A program made the position numbers and the translations under genes. Shown in pieces: positions 36,703 to 44,707 of a DNA stretch of 64,000 nt (position 1 is its first letter; each line of letters opens with the position of its first letter). The notes beneath the pieces are model-generated. The model was not told where the DNA came from, did not search any database, and saw only the letters and a list, made by a program, of their open reading frames with translations. Source of the DNA: Caballeronia terrestris (lineage in GTDB: Bacteria > Pseudomonadota > Gammaproteobacteria > Burkholderiales > Burkholderiaceae); contig NZ_FCOL02000001.1 in assembly GCF_001544515.1 (NCBI RefSeq), positions 248,001-312,000 on the forward strand. Reading direction: 5' to 3'.

Positions 36703-37677
36703 TCACGCCCAGTGCGCGGGGATGTACACCCGGCCGACCCAGTGCGCTGGCACCCAGACAACCGGACGCGGCGCGGGCGCAACGTAGACCACATGCGGCG
36801 CCGGCGCGACATACACCACATGCGGCGCGGGCGGCGGCGGCACGACCACGAAGGCCGGCGGCGGAGGCGGCGGGACATACACCGCAGGCGGCGGCACGAC
36901 CACGACCGTCGACGGCGGAGGCGGCGGCGGGACATACACCGCAGGCGGCGGCACGACCACGACCGGCGCGGTGCTTACTCCCACCGTGGTGACGCTGCTG
37001 GTCGTCACCACGCCGCTGCTGGTGACGGTGCTGCCATGCACGCCCGTCACGCTGCCGGAGGTCGTCACGACGCCCGGCGCAACTTGCGTCGCGGTGCCGG
37101 AGTGGTAGACGGTGCCGCCGTCGTTGCCGGTCGCCGTACCCGAGCGCGAACATGAAGCGCCTGCGCAATTCGTCGATGCCGAATGGCTGACGGTGTTGCC
37201 GTTCGCGCCGTTGATCGTCCCCGACGACGAGTACTGGCCCGGTGCGTTGCGCGTGACGGAGCCGTCGGTCGTGGCGGTCTTGCCGTCGGGGCCAGTCAGG
37301 TTGCCGTTGTGCGAACAGGTGCCGCCCGCGCAGCTCGTGTCGCCGTTGTGCTGGACCGAGTTGCCGTAGCGGCCGGTCGCGGTACCCGAGTTAGAGAACT
37401 GGCCGGGCGCATTGCGCGTCACGGTGCCGGTATTGGTCGCGACGCCGCCCCACGGACCCTCGACGCCGCCCGCATGCGAGCAGCTTCCGCCGCCGCACGC
37501 GCCGTAGTGAGCACCGTTGTAGACGCCGCGCGAGGTGGACATCGTGCCGTGCTGCGCCCATCCCGCCGATGCCGGCGCACTCGCCAGCGCGACCACGGCG
37601 GCCGTGGCGGCGAGAACGAAGCGCCGCAGTGTGACGGAGGAAACGACGTTCGGGATGACAGACGAGGTGAGCTTCAC
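36703..37677 (-). CDS. Secreted repeat protein with paired cysteines and proline-rich tail, 324 aa
   Basis: A signal peptide ends at about ASAPASA. Residues about 40-215 are repeats built as NG...CxGGxCSHxG...TGPxGxTxTxxGxVTRNAPGQYSxSGTxxG, with a cysteine pair in each of four units. Residues 235-310 are proline-valine repeats (VVVVPPPAVYVPPPPPP twice), and the C-terminus is WVPAHWVGRVYIPAHWA. The proline part is encoded by near-identical DNA blocks. Likely cell-envelope or extracellular. A degenerate copy of the terminal segment lies out of frame after the stop. No function is recognised. Confidence 0.75.
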   Translation of the reverse strand: MKLTSSVIPNVVSSVTLRRFVLAATAAVVALASAPASAGWAQHGTMSTSRGVYNGAHYGACGGGSCSHAGGVEGPWGGVATNTGTVTRNAPGQFSNSGTATGRYGNSVQHNGDTSCAGGTCSHNGNLTGPDGKTATTDGSVTRNAPGQYSSSGTINGANGNTVSHSASTNCAGASCSRSGTATGNDGGTVYHSGTATQVAPGVVTTSGSVTGVHGSTVTSSGVVTTSSVTTVGVSTAPVVVVPPPAVYVPPPPPPSTVVVVPPPAVYVPPPPPPAFVVVPPPPAPHVVYVAPAPHVVYVAPAPRPVVWVPAHWVGRVYIPAHWA

Positions 37678-37830
37678 GGTATGTCCTTGGCGGTTCGGGC
37701 CACTTCGCTTCGTTGCGTGGCGACGGAATGGACTATAGAAGAACGCGCCGGGCGGGTCTCTAGCAAACTTATTTCATGCGATGTCACGAGGCTGGTGGAA
37801 GCGGTTTCGGCTGTTGGGGGCGCCTTGGAG

Positions 37831-37855
37831 GGCGCGTCGGCGTGGTCGCCGCGCC
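37831..37855. repeat. Hairpin element, copy 1
   Basis: GGCGC-GTC-GGCG, a 4-nt loop, CGCC-GCGCC. The stem is 4 bp plus 5 bp with a 3-nt bulge in the left arm. The neighbouring copy at 37909 has the same geometry with a compensatory base-pair change. Confidence 0.5.
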
Positions 37856-37908
37856 GTGACGTGAATCTCGCTCAGGACGCTGCTGGCTGCACGAGTGCCA
37901 CTGTTGAG

Positions 37909-37934
37909 GGCGCATCAGCGTAATCCGCTGCGCC
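37909..37934. repeat. Hairpin element, copy 2
   Basis: GGCGC-ATC-AGCG, a 5-nt loop, CGCT-GCGCC. Relative to copy 1 the G-C pair at the base of the upper stem is an A-T pair, so pairing is kept. Both copies are preceded by GAGG or GGAG. Confidence 0.5.
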
Positions 37935-38037
37935 GCGACACGAGACCGAAAGCGCGCGATTGGCACGAATACCCCTGCCCGTGGCACATCGGAAAGCGCA
38001 TCTCAGTGATCGGGTGCGCGCGTCACGAGACGCGCAA

Positions 38038-39099
38038 CTAGACTCGCGTCTCCCCCGCAGCCGACTCCGCGGCGGGCACGATCGCGACCTCTGGAGCCAC
38101 CTCGGAACCCGCATCGCCATGATCCCCCGCGCCATGGCTCTTGCGCCACCCAGCGGGAGGCATGCCGAACTCTCGCTTGAACGCGCGGTTGAACGCAGCT
38201 TCCGACTCGTAACCCACCTGCTCCGCCACCGCCGCGAGCGACTTGCGCCCGCCGAGCAGTTCCTGCGCCGCGATCTGGAGCCGCCAGCGCGCGAGATATT
38301 GCATCGGCGGCTGGCCGAGCAGTTGCGTGAAGCGCTGCGCGAGCGCCGAGCGCGAGAGCCCCACCTTCTTCGCGAGTTCATCGACGGTCCAGCAATGCGC
38401 GGGTTGCGCGTGCAGCATAGCGAGCGCGCGTCCGACGAAACGGTCGCCGACACCCGCGAGCCAGCCCTTGCGATCGGCGGGCAGCGCATCGATGCAGCGC
38501 CGCACCGCCTCGACGAACAGCAGTTCTGAAAGGCGCGCGAGCACGATGGCGCTGCCGACGCGCCAGTCCGCCGCCTCCGCCGCCGCGAATTGCAGCGACG
38601 ATTCGAGCCACGCCGAGCGCGGATCGTTGCGCATGTCGATCTTGAAGAGGCGCGGCAGCGCGGAAAGCACCGGATTGCTCAGCGTGTCGTCGCAGGCGAG
38701 AAAGCCGCAGACGAGCCGCGTGCGCGCCCCGCCGCCGCCGTACGTCAGCTTCATCACCTGCCCCGGCGCCGATTCGAGCTGGCTCGACAGCAGATGGCCC
38801 GTCGGCGCGGGTGCGAGATCGAGCGCGCTGCCCATCAGGTGCGCCTCGCCTTGCGGCACGACGAGGAGCTCGCCGGCATCGACGCGAATCGCCGAAGAGG
38901 AATCGTCCGCGAGGCTCGCCCAGCAGCTTCCCTCGGTGATCAGGTGATAGGAGACGACCCGTTCCGCGCGCGGCAGGAACGCCGCGCACAGCGCCGCGTC
39001 CGCCTGGCCGTAGAGGCACCAGGGCGCGGTGAAGTCGCCGTTGAGATAGACCGCGCCGCCGAGGCGCACGACGCGAAGAACGTCGGATAAGGCATCCAT
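38038..39099 (-). CDS. AraC-family regulator with cupin N-terminus, 353 aa
   Basis: Residues 1-190 form a cupin-type sensor (LSDVLRVVRLGGAVYLNGDFTAPWCLYG, AGELLVVPQGEAHLMG), of the group that often controls oxidoreductase or antibiotic-type genes. The C-terminal HTH-18 domain has two helix-turn-helix units: WTVDELAKKVGLSRSALAQRFTQLLG and SLAAVAEQVGYESEAAFNRAFKREFGMPPAGWRK. A 35-residue acidic tail follows. Divergent from the GFA-family gene, its possible target. Confidence 0.9.
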   Translation of the reverse strand: MDALSDVLRVVRLGGAVYLNGDFTAPWCLYGQADAALCAAFLPRAERVVSYHLITEGSCWASLADDSSSAIRVDAGELLVVPQGEAHLMGSALDLAPAPTGHLLSSQLESAPGQVMKLTYGGGGARTRLVCGFLACDDTLSNPVLSALPRLFKIDMRNDPRSAWLESSLQFAAAEAADWRVGSAIVLARLSELLFVEAVRRCIDALPADRKGWLAGVGDRFVGRALAMLHAQPAHCWTVDELAKKVGLSRSALAQRFTQLLGQPPMQYLARWRLQIAAQELLGGRKSLAAVAEQVGYESEAAFNRAFKREFGMPPAGWRKSHGAGDHGDAGSEVAPEVAIVPAAESAAGETRV

Positions 39100-39264
39100 G
39101 ACGAAGGCTCGCCAGTTCCGGCGTCCGTGGCAAGAGATCTGGACGCCTAGTCATTCATCGATACAACCGCCGCGCTGATACTAGCACTCACGCGAATCCT
39201 CAACAACGCAGGCAAATACGCTGGACTCGCGAACGACCCATGCGAACCATCGAGGAGCCACACC

Positions 39265-39699
39265 ATGAGTTCAAAGAACGGTTATCGAGGCCAATGCTTT
39301 TGCGGCGAAGTGCAATTCACGGTTACGGGCACGCCCGCCGGCATGGGCTATTGCCATTGCGAGTCGTGCCGTAGCTGGTCGGCGGGACCGGTCAACGCCT
39401 TCACGTTGTGGAAGCCCGAAGCGGTGACGATCACGCGCGGCGCGGATCATGTCGGCACTTACAACAAGACGCCGCACAGCTATCGCAAGTGGTGCAGGAA
39501 CTGCGGCGGGCATCTCTTCACCGAGCATCCCGGGCTCGGCCTCACCGATGTCTACGCGGCAGTCATCGAGGACTTTCCCTACGACGCATGCGTGCACGTC
39601 CACTATCAGGAAACGACGCTGCCTATGCGCGACGGCCTGCCGAAAATGAGGGACCTGCCGAAGGAAATGGGCGGCTCGGGATACAGGGTCGCCGAGTAG
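39265..39699 (+). CDS. GFA-family (glutathione-dependent formaldehyde-activating-like) protein, 144 aa
   Basis: Zinc-binding GFA/CENP-V fold: GYRGQCFCGEVQFTVTG, GYCHCESCRSW and RKWCRNCGGHLF provide seven cysteines in the family's C-x-C and C-x2-C spacing. The family is named for S-(hydroxymethyl)glutathione synthase, but most members are uncharacterised, and a formaldehyde role is not implied by sequence alone. Divergent from the AraC-type regulator gene. Confidence 0.88.
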   Translation: MSSKNGYRGQCFCGEVQFTVTGTPAGMGYCHCESCRSWSAGPVNAFTLWKPEAVTITRGADHVGTYNKTPHSYRKWCRNCGGHLFTEHPGLGLTDVYAAVIEDFPYDACVHVHYQETTLPMRDGLPKMRDLPKEMGGSGYRVAE

Positions 39700-39829
39700 T
39701 CGGTCTGATGTGATTTGGCCCGCCCGCCGCGCGGGCAGACAGGCAAGCGAAGTCCGCGGCGACACCATAACAGGCGGTATCCCGATGCGCGCTCGCATCG
39801 CCGCCATTTCGCCTCTCTCAGGAGCAAAC

Positions 39830-40663
39830 ATGTCCGCAGTCCAATCTTCCTTCTCGCCCGCCGCCGATCTCGCCGCCGTCAAGGCCCGTCAGCAAGTCGC
39901 GTGGTCGACGGGCAACTATGCCGTCGTCGGCACCACGCTGCAGATCGTCGGCGAGGACCTCTGCGAAGCGCTCGACCTGCGCCCGGGAAGCCGCGTGCTC
40001 GATGTCGCCGCGGGCAACGGCAACGCGACGCTCGCCGCCGCGCGCCGCTATTGCGACGTGACCTCGACCGACTACGTCTCGTCGCTGCTCGATGCAGGCC
40101 GCGCGCGCGCCGAGGCCGAAGGCCTGCCCGTGCAGTTCCAGGAAGCCGACGCGGAAGCGCTGCCCTTCCCCGATGCATCGTTCGACGTGGTGCTGTCCAC
40201 CTTCGGCGTCATGTTCACGCCGAACCAGGAACTGGCGGCGCGCGAACTCGCGCGCGTGTGCAGGCCGGGCGGGAAGATCGGCCTTGCCAACTGGACGCCC
40301 GACAGCTTCATCGGACAGGTGTTCAAGACGATCGGCAAGCACATTGCACCGCCGACGGGCGTGAAATCGCCGGCGCTGTGGGGCACGAAGGAACGGCTCG
40401 CGGAACTCTTCGGCGACAGCGCCCGCGACATCCGCGCGACGAGCCGCGAGTTCATGTTCCGCTACCGGTCGCCGGCGCACTTCATCGAAGTGTTCCGCAC
40501 GTACTACGGCCCGATGAACAAGGCGTTCGCCGCACTCGAAGGCGAACGGCAGGCGGCATTCACCCAGGACCTGACAGCGCTGATGGACAGCCGGAACCGT
40601 TCCGGCGACGGGACGCTCGTGTTGCCGAGCGAGTATCTCGAAGTCGTGGTGGAACGAAAATGA
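39830..40663 (+). CDS. Class I SAM-dependent methyltransferase, 277 aa
   Basis: Motif I is LRPGSRVLDVAAGNGNATLAAARRYCDVTSTDY, followed by VQFQEADAEALPFPDASFDVVLSTFGVMFTPNQELAARELARVCRPGGKIGLANW, the Ubie/Methyltransf-11 pattern. A distinct C-terminal part (FMFRYRSPAHFIEVFRTYYGPMNKAF) recurs in a bacterial subgroup of unknown substrate. AGGAG lies 7 nt before the ATG at 39830. The stop overlaps the ATG of a small membrane-protein gene. Confidence 0.88.
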   Translation: MSAVQSSFSPAADLAAVKARQQVAWSTGNYAVVGTTLQIVGEDLCEALDLRPGSRVLDVAAGNGNATLAAARRYCDVTSTDYVSSLLDAGRARAEAEGLPVQFQEADAEALPFPDASFDVVLSTFGVMFTPNQELAARELARVCRPGGKIGLANWTPDSFIGQVFKTIGKHIAPPTGVKSPALWGTKERLAELFGDSARDIRATSREFMFRYRSPAHFIEVFRTYYGPMNKAFAALEGERQAAFTQDLTALMDSRNRSGDGTLVLPSEYLEVVVERK

Positions 40664-40836
40664 ACACGATCAGGCAATCGGTGGCCGGGCCGCTTTTTGC
40701 CGTGCTCTGGCTGTGGTCTGCGATCCGCCTCATCGGCCTGCGCTGTGCCGCTGTAACTATCGGCTTGCCGCTCTGCTCGTCCGCCTGCCTGCTCGGGCTG
40801 CGGTTCGTGTTGATGGCATTCGGGCTCTCGGCCTGA
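40660..40836 (+). CDS. Small membrane protein, 58 aa, coupled to the methyltransferase gene
   Basis: Starts at ATGA overlapping the methyltransferase stop. The peptide is mostly hydrophobic (VAGPLFAVLWLWSAIRLIGL, then AAVTIGLPLCSSACLLGL and FVLMAFGLSA), giving one or two membrane helices and three cysteines. The coupled start is good evidence that it is translated. Nothing similar is recognised. Confidence 0.55.
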   Translation: MNTIRQSVAGPLFAVLWLWSAIRLIGLRCAAVTIGLPLCSSACLLGLRFVLMAFGLSA

Positions 40837-40873
40837 CTTGCTGGCTTCGTCCCTCTAGCGAGGGCGAAGCCAA

Positions 40874-41842
40874 TCATTGCCGCGCGAGCGATGGCTCCAG
40901 TGCACCGCCGCCATGCGCCAGCACCGGCTCCACCGGATACCCCCGCGCGACCCACGCATCGAGCCCGCCTCTGAGCGCATGCGAGTGCAGAAACCCCTCG
41001 CGATGCAGCCGTGCGCACACCATCTTCGCCGCCGCGTCGTTCGGACACGCGCAGTACACGACGACCACGCGCTCGATCGTGCCGACGTCGGGCGCGTGCG
41101 GATCGAACATCGACGCACCCGGAATCCGGTACGGCTCCTGCCCGACCTCGGTCGCGAGCCGCGCATCCAGCACGACCGGCGGCGACTTCGCGTGCATCAT
41201 CCGGTCGAGCTGATCGACCGACACGCAGCGGTCATCCAGCCATTTTCGCAACCGCCAGCGCCGCACGTATCGATACGCGAGGTACAGCAGCGCGAGCGCC
41301 GCGAGCACGTCGACAACGGTTGCGCCGTGCGCTTCGACCGTCTGCACGAGCTGCGCCAATTGACGGCTGAAGAGCGCGCCGCCGAGCAGCCAGAACGACG
41401 CCCACGCCACCACGCCGATCGAGTCCCAGGTTGCGAAGATCTTCGTCGGAATGTGCGTCGTGCCCATCAGCGGCGGCGTAATGAGCGCCAGGCCAGGCAC
41501 GAACTTGCAGATCGCCATGATCGGCGCGCCGAAGCGCTCGAAGAGGGCGCGCGTCGTCTGGACGCTGGTATCGATGGATAGCGAGAAACGCGCGAGGCGG
41601 TTGATCAGCGGACGCCCGTAGACGCGGCCCGCCGTGAACCACACGCCGTCGCCGATCATGGCCGCGAGCACCGCAGCGACGAGGACGTGCGTGAACGAGA
41701 GCGTGCCGTGCGCGATCGCCGAGCCCGCCAGCACGAGCACCGGCACGGCCGGAACCGGCACGCCAAGACGCGTCAGAAGGACGTTCGCGAAGACGGCCTC
41801 GCCGCCCCACGCCGTGATCGCCGCTGGTGAAACGTGTATCAC
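40874..41842 (-). CDS. VTT/DedA membrane domain fused to a rhodanese domain, 322 aa
   Basis: Residues about 10-190 are a DedA/VTT-type membrane domain (LLTRLGVPVPAVPVLVLAGSAIAHGTL, the F-x-x-R-F/GxxGDxxW region as GDGVWFTAGRVYGRP). Residues about 205-310 are rhodanese-like (PPVVLDARLATEVGQEPYRIPGASMF ... VVVYCACPNDAAAKMVCARL), with Cys in the active loop. GTG at 41842 has GAGGAG 8 nt before it; a GTG at 41851 overlaps that site. Likely an inner-membrane lipid-handling protein with a sulfur- or redox-linked cytoplasmic domain; role unknown. Confidence 0.85.
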   Translation of the reverse strand: MIHVSPAAITAWGGEAVFANVLLTRLGVPVPAVPVLVLAGSAIAHGTLSFTHVLVAAVLAAMIGDGVWFTAGRVYGRPLINRLARFSLSIDTSVQTTRALFERFGAPIMAICKFVPGLALITPPLMGTTHIPTKIFATWDSIGVVAWASFWLLGGALFSRQLAQLVQTVEAHGATVVDVLAALALLYLAYRYVRRWRLRKWLDDRCVSVDQLDRMMHAKSPPVVLDARLATEVGQEPYRIPGASMFDPHAPDVGTIERVVVVYCACPNDAAAKMVCARLHREGFLHSHALRGGLDAWVARGYPVEPVLAHGGGALEPSLARQ

Positions 41843-42040
41843 TTGCCGCACTCCTCGTTGGTCGGATGCGCGTTTTCATTGTTGCACGCGGGGTGGGAAT
41901 GCGCGCGGCGGTTCGTCGGAGCAATTCGCCGCGCGTGACGTGCTGTGCTGTGTGGCGGTTGCGCTCGCGCACGTTTCGCGTCTGGGCATCGCAAGGCTCG
42001 CGCCCGCTAATTCTCCGTTGCACCGCAGCACGCAAAAGCC

Positions 42041-44062
42041 TCACCTCGCCGCCGCCCGCGACGCGATCAACGTCACCCGCACGCCCTCGCAGCCCGCGCT
42101 GCGCGCCACTTCGAGATCGTGCCAGGGCGATCCCTCCCCGTGTTCGGCGATCATCGGTTCGACCACCCGCGTCGGACGCAGCACGTTGAACGGCCACGAC
42201 GGCCGCCGCAGCCGCTCGTGCACGAGCGAGCCGAGCCAGATCGGCGTCGGCGGCACGCCGTTCTGCTGCTCGACCGCATAGTGCGTCGGCCAGAAGCGCA
42301 GGACGTCGCGCTCGTCGGCGCCCTTGTGCGAACGCACGAATTCCAGTTGCGACGGCTCGCCGTTGTTCAGCCGCGGCAACACGGGCAGCGCCGTCGCGGT
42401 GACGTTCGGCTCGACCAGCGACAGCACGCTCTTGGCCGACAGCCGCGTGCCCACGCTCCATCCGCGGCTTTCGAGTTGCGCCTTGACCTGCTCGGCGGTC
42501 GCCGTCCATTGCACGGTGATCGGCTCGCGCCGGTCGCCCTCCATATTCGCGCGGTAACACGAGAACGTGCGCCAGACGGTGTCGGTCCACTGCGCGGGCG
42601 TCACGACAACTACCTCCGGACGTTGCGCGACCTCCGCCGACGGCAATTCGCGCCCGGTCGCGACCTGCGCCGCGACCGAAACGCCGATCACCGCCAGCAC
42701 CGCGACTGGCATCAGCGGCCGCGCGCGCGGCTTCTCGGGATGCCGCCAGACGGCCATCAGCGCGACGAGGAACACCCAGATCGCCGCGAGCGCCGCGCCG
42801 CCTAGGGCATCGGAGAGGGTGAAACGGTCGAAGTAGAGGCCGGAGAGCGTGACCGCCGTAACGACCGCGACCGTCGCCACCGCGACCAGCACGCGCGACA
42901 CCGACCCGACCCGCCGCTCCACGAGAAACGCGAGGAAGCCGTAGATGATGACCGTTGCGGCGACGTGGTTGCTCGGAAAGGCGCGCGCGCTCGATGCCAG
43001 CGTGCCGAGCGGCAGATGCCGCGTCGCAAGCTGGATCGCGAGGATCAGCAGTTGCGAGAACGCGACTGCGCCGAGCCACCAGGCGATCGTGCGCCAGCGC
43101 CGCTCGATCGCCATCCACGCGATCACGAGCACGACAAGCGCGGTGAGCGTCGGCAGGCTGCCGAGCGTCGAGAGGACGGAGAGCGCGTCGTCGGCCCAGG
43201 TCGAGCGGAACGACTGCAGGAAGCGGTACGCCGACATGTCGACCTGCACGAGCGGATCGCCGTGGGCGATGTCCTCGAGCGTCGAGAAGAACACCGCCGC
43301 CGATACCAGCAAAAACACCGAAATCGTAATGATGAGCCCCGCCGCCGGGCTATCCGGATTCAGCGTGCGCAGGACGATGCGCCCCGCGCGCCCCGGATGA
43401 CGCTCGCCCCACTCCAGCAGCCGCTGGCGCGACGTGCTGGTCCACGAGCGCGCGTGGGACACCGCGATGCGCACCACGTTGTAGATCAGCCAGGCGGCCA
43501 CCGCGACGATCGCCGCGATCACGACGAGCCGGAACGAAACGGCCCCCGCCAGTTCGATCGATGCGCCGAACACGACGCCCGGCAGGATATGCACGGGCGC
43601 CCAGACGAGCGCGGAGAGGATATTGATCACGAGAAAGCGGCCGGGCGTCATGCCGAGCATGCCGGCGACGACCGGCACGATCGCCCGGAGCGGCGGCGCG
43701 AAGCGCGCGGAGACGACGCTTTTCGCGCCGTGCTTCGCGAAGTATTTCTCGCCCGCGACCAGCATGCCCGGATGCGTGCGGAACGGCCAGACCTGGCGGA
43801 TCCGGTCCTTGTAGCGCGCGCCGATCCAGTAGCTCGCGGCATCGCCCGCGACGGCGCCCAGTATCGCGCAGACGAATACCCAGCCGAGATTGAGCGTCCC
43901 GGTGCCGATCAGCGCGCCCGCGACGAACATCGCCGTGCTGCCCGGAATGAATGTCCCGATGAACGCCACCGATTCGAGCAGCGCCGCAAGCGCGACGACC
44001 ACGAGCGCCCACACGGGATGGCCCGCGAGCAAGTGCAGCAATTTGAAGTAGGCATGCTCCAT
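42041..44062 (-). CDS. VTT/DedA - PAP2 phosphatase - LssY fusion membrane protein, 673 aa
   Basis: Three units in order: a VTT/DedA domain (about 1-200, with ESVAFIGTFIPGSTAMFVAGALIG and GDAASYWIGARYKDRIR), a PAP2 lipid-phosphatase domain (about 240-430, with RAFPSNHVAATVIIYGFLAFL and LYFDRFTLSDALGGAALA), and an LssY-type C-terminal domain (about 480-673). The PAP2 signature has SNH where SGH is usual. It probably dephosphorylates lipid phosphates on the membrane. GAGGAG lies before the ATG at 44062. Confidence 0.88.
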   Translation of the reverse strand: MEHAYFKLLHLLAGHPVWALVVVALAALLESVAFIGTFIPGSTAMFVAGALIGTGTLNLGWVFVCAILGAVAGDAASYWIGARYKDRIRQVWPFRTHPGMLVAGEKYFAKHGAKSVVSARFAPPLRAIVPVVAGMLGMTPGRFLVINILSALVWAPVHILPGVVFGASIELAGAVSFRLVVIAAIVAVAAWLIYNVVRIAVSHARSWTSTSRQRLLEWGERHPGRAGRIVLRTLNPDSPAAGLIITISVFLLVSAAVFFSTLEDIAHGDPLVQVDMSAYRFLQSFRSTWADDALSVLSTLGSLPTLTALVVLVIAWMAIERRWRTIAWWLGAVAFSQLLILAIQLATRHLPLGTLASSARAFPSNHVAATVIIYGFLAFLVERRVGSVSRVLVAVATVAVVTAVTLSGLYFDRFTLSDALGGAALAAIWVFLVALMAVWRHPEKPRARPLMPVAVLAVIGVSVAAQVATGRELPSAEVAQRPEVVVVTPAQWTDTVWRTFSCYRANMEGDRREPITVQWTATAEQVKAQLESRGWSVGTRLSAKSVLSLVEPNVTATALPVLPRLNNGEPSQLEFVRSHKGADERDVLRFWPTHYAVEQQNGVPPTPIWLGSLVHERLRRPSWPFNVLRPTRVVEPMIAEHGEGSPWHDLEVARSAGCEGVRVTLIASRAAAR

Positions 44063-44207
44063 CGGCAGCTCCTCGTTCTTGTCGGATTCTAGCCCCGTTG
44101 TCGCGTGGGCTTCTTTCAACGCGGCCATGTCGATTTACCGGCGCGCCGATCGTCGTCATGATGGGAGGCGCATATTGCGCGCCCGTCCAGCACACAGGAG
44201 GTGGTTC

Positions 44208-44561
44208 ATGAATTACGTCGATGGATTCGTCGTGGCGGTACCGGTCGCGAAGCGCGAGGCGTTTATCAAGCATGCGCAGGCCGCAGCGGTCGTCTTCAAG
44301 GAGTTCGGTGCGTTGCAGGTGGTCGAATGCTGGGGTGACGATGTCCCCGAAGGCAAGCTCACGTCCTTTCCAATGGCGGTCAAGCGCGAAGCCGACGAGC
44401 AAGTCGTGTTCTCGTGGATCGTGTGGCCGTCACGCGCGGTACGCGACGAAGGCATGAAAGCCGTGATGGGCGACCCGCGCCTGAACCCCGAAACCAACCC
44501 GATGCCGTTCGACGGCAAGCGCGTGATCTTCGGCGGCTTCGAGGTGATCGTCGAGGCCTGA
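44208..44561 (+). CDS. DUF1428 family protein, 117 aa
   Basis: MNYVDGFVVAVPVAKREAFIKHAQAAAVVFKEFGALQVVECWGDDVPEGKLTSF is the DUF1428 ferredoxin-like fold, ending FDGKRVIFGGFEVIVEA. A strong AGGAGGT ribosome-binding site precedes the ATG. The family resembles dimeric alpha/beta barrel proteins such as EthD; no function is known. Transcribed away from the VTT-PAP2 gene. Confidence 0.88.
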   Translation: MNYVDGFVVAVPVAKREAFIKHAQAAAVVFKEFGALQVVECWGDDVPEGKLTSFPMAVKREADEQVVFSWIVWPSRAVRDEGMKAVMGDPRLNPETNPMPFDGKRVIFGGFEVIVEA

Positions 44562-44707
44562 TGCGCTGCACAAACCGCTCCCTGCTACCGTCAGCGTGAA
44601 TAGGCAGGCATCCTTGAGCGGGGATGTGCGCGCGCCGTCGTCGTGGGATAACACCGCCACATGTCTTGCGCCGGGCAAGGCAGCAACCTCGGTGGCGGGA
44701 GGAAACC

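Larger units (their letters stand above)
37678..38037. other. 360-nt region without gene, holding two covarying hairpins
   Basis: It lies upstream of the repeat protein and downstream of the AraC gene. Its clearest content is two hairpins (37831-37855 and 37909-37934) with the same shape. No gene is supported; open frames in it are antisense or GC-driven. Confidence 0.55.

Noticed and set aside
36609-36992. 127-codon frame starting MSNQPNNRG on the plus strand
   Set aside because: Most of it is Pro/Ala/Arg low complexity antisense to the proline-rich stalk of the secreted repeat protein; only the first 30 codons look ordinary. Not enough to support a gene.
39265-39699. GFA-family gene as part of the formaldehyde pathway
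   Set aside because: The family name suggests it, but most members do not act on formaldehyde, and this gene lies 12 kb from the C1 island beside an AraC regulator.
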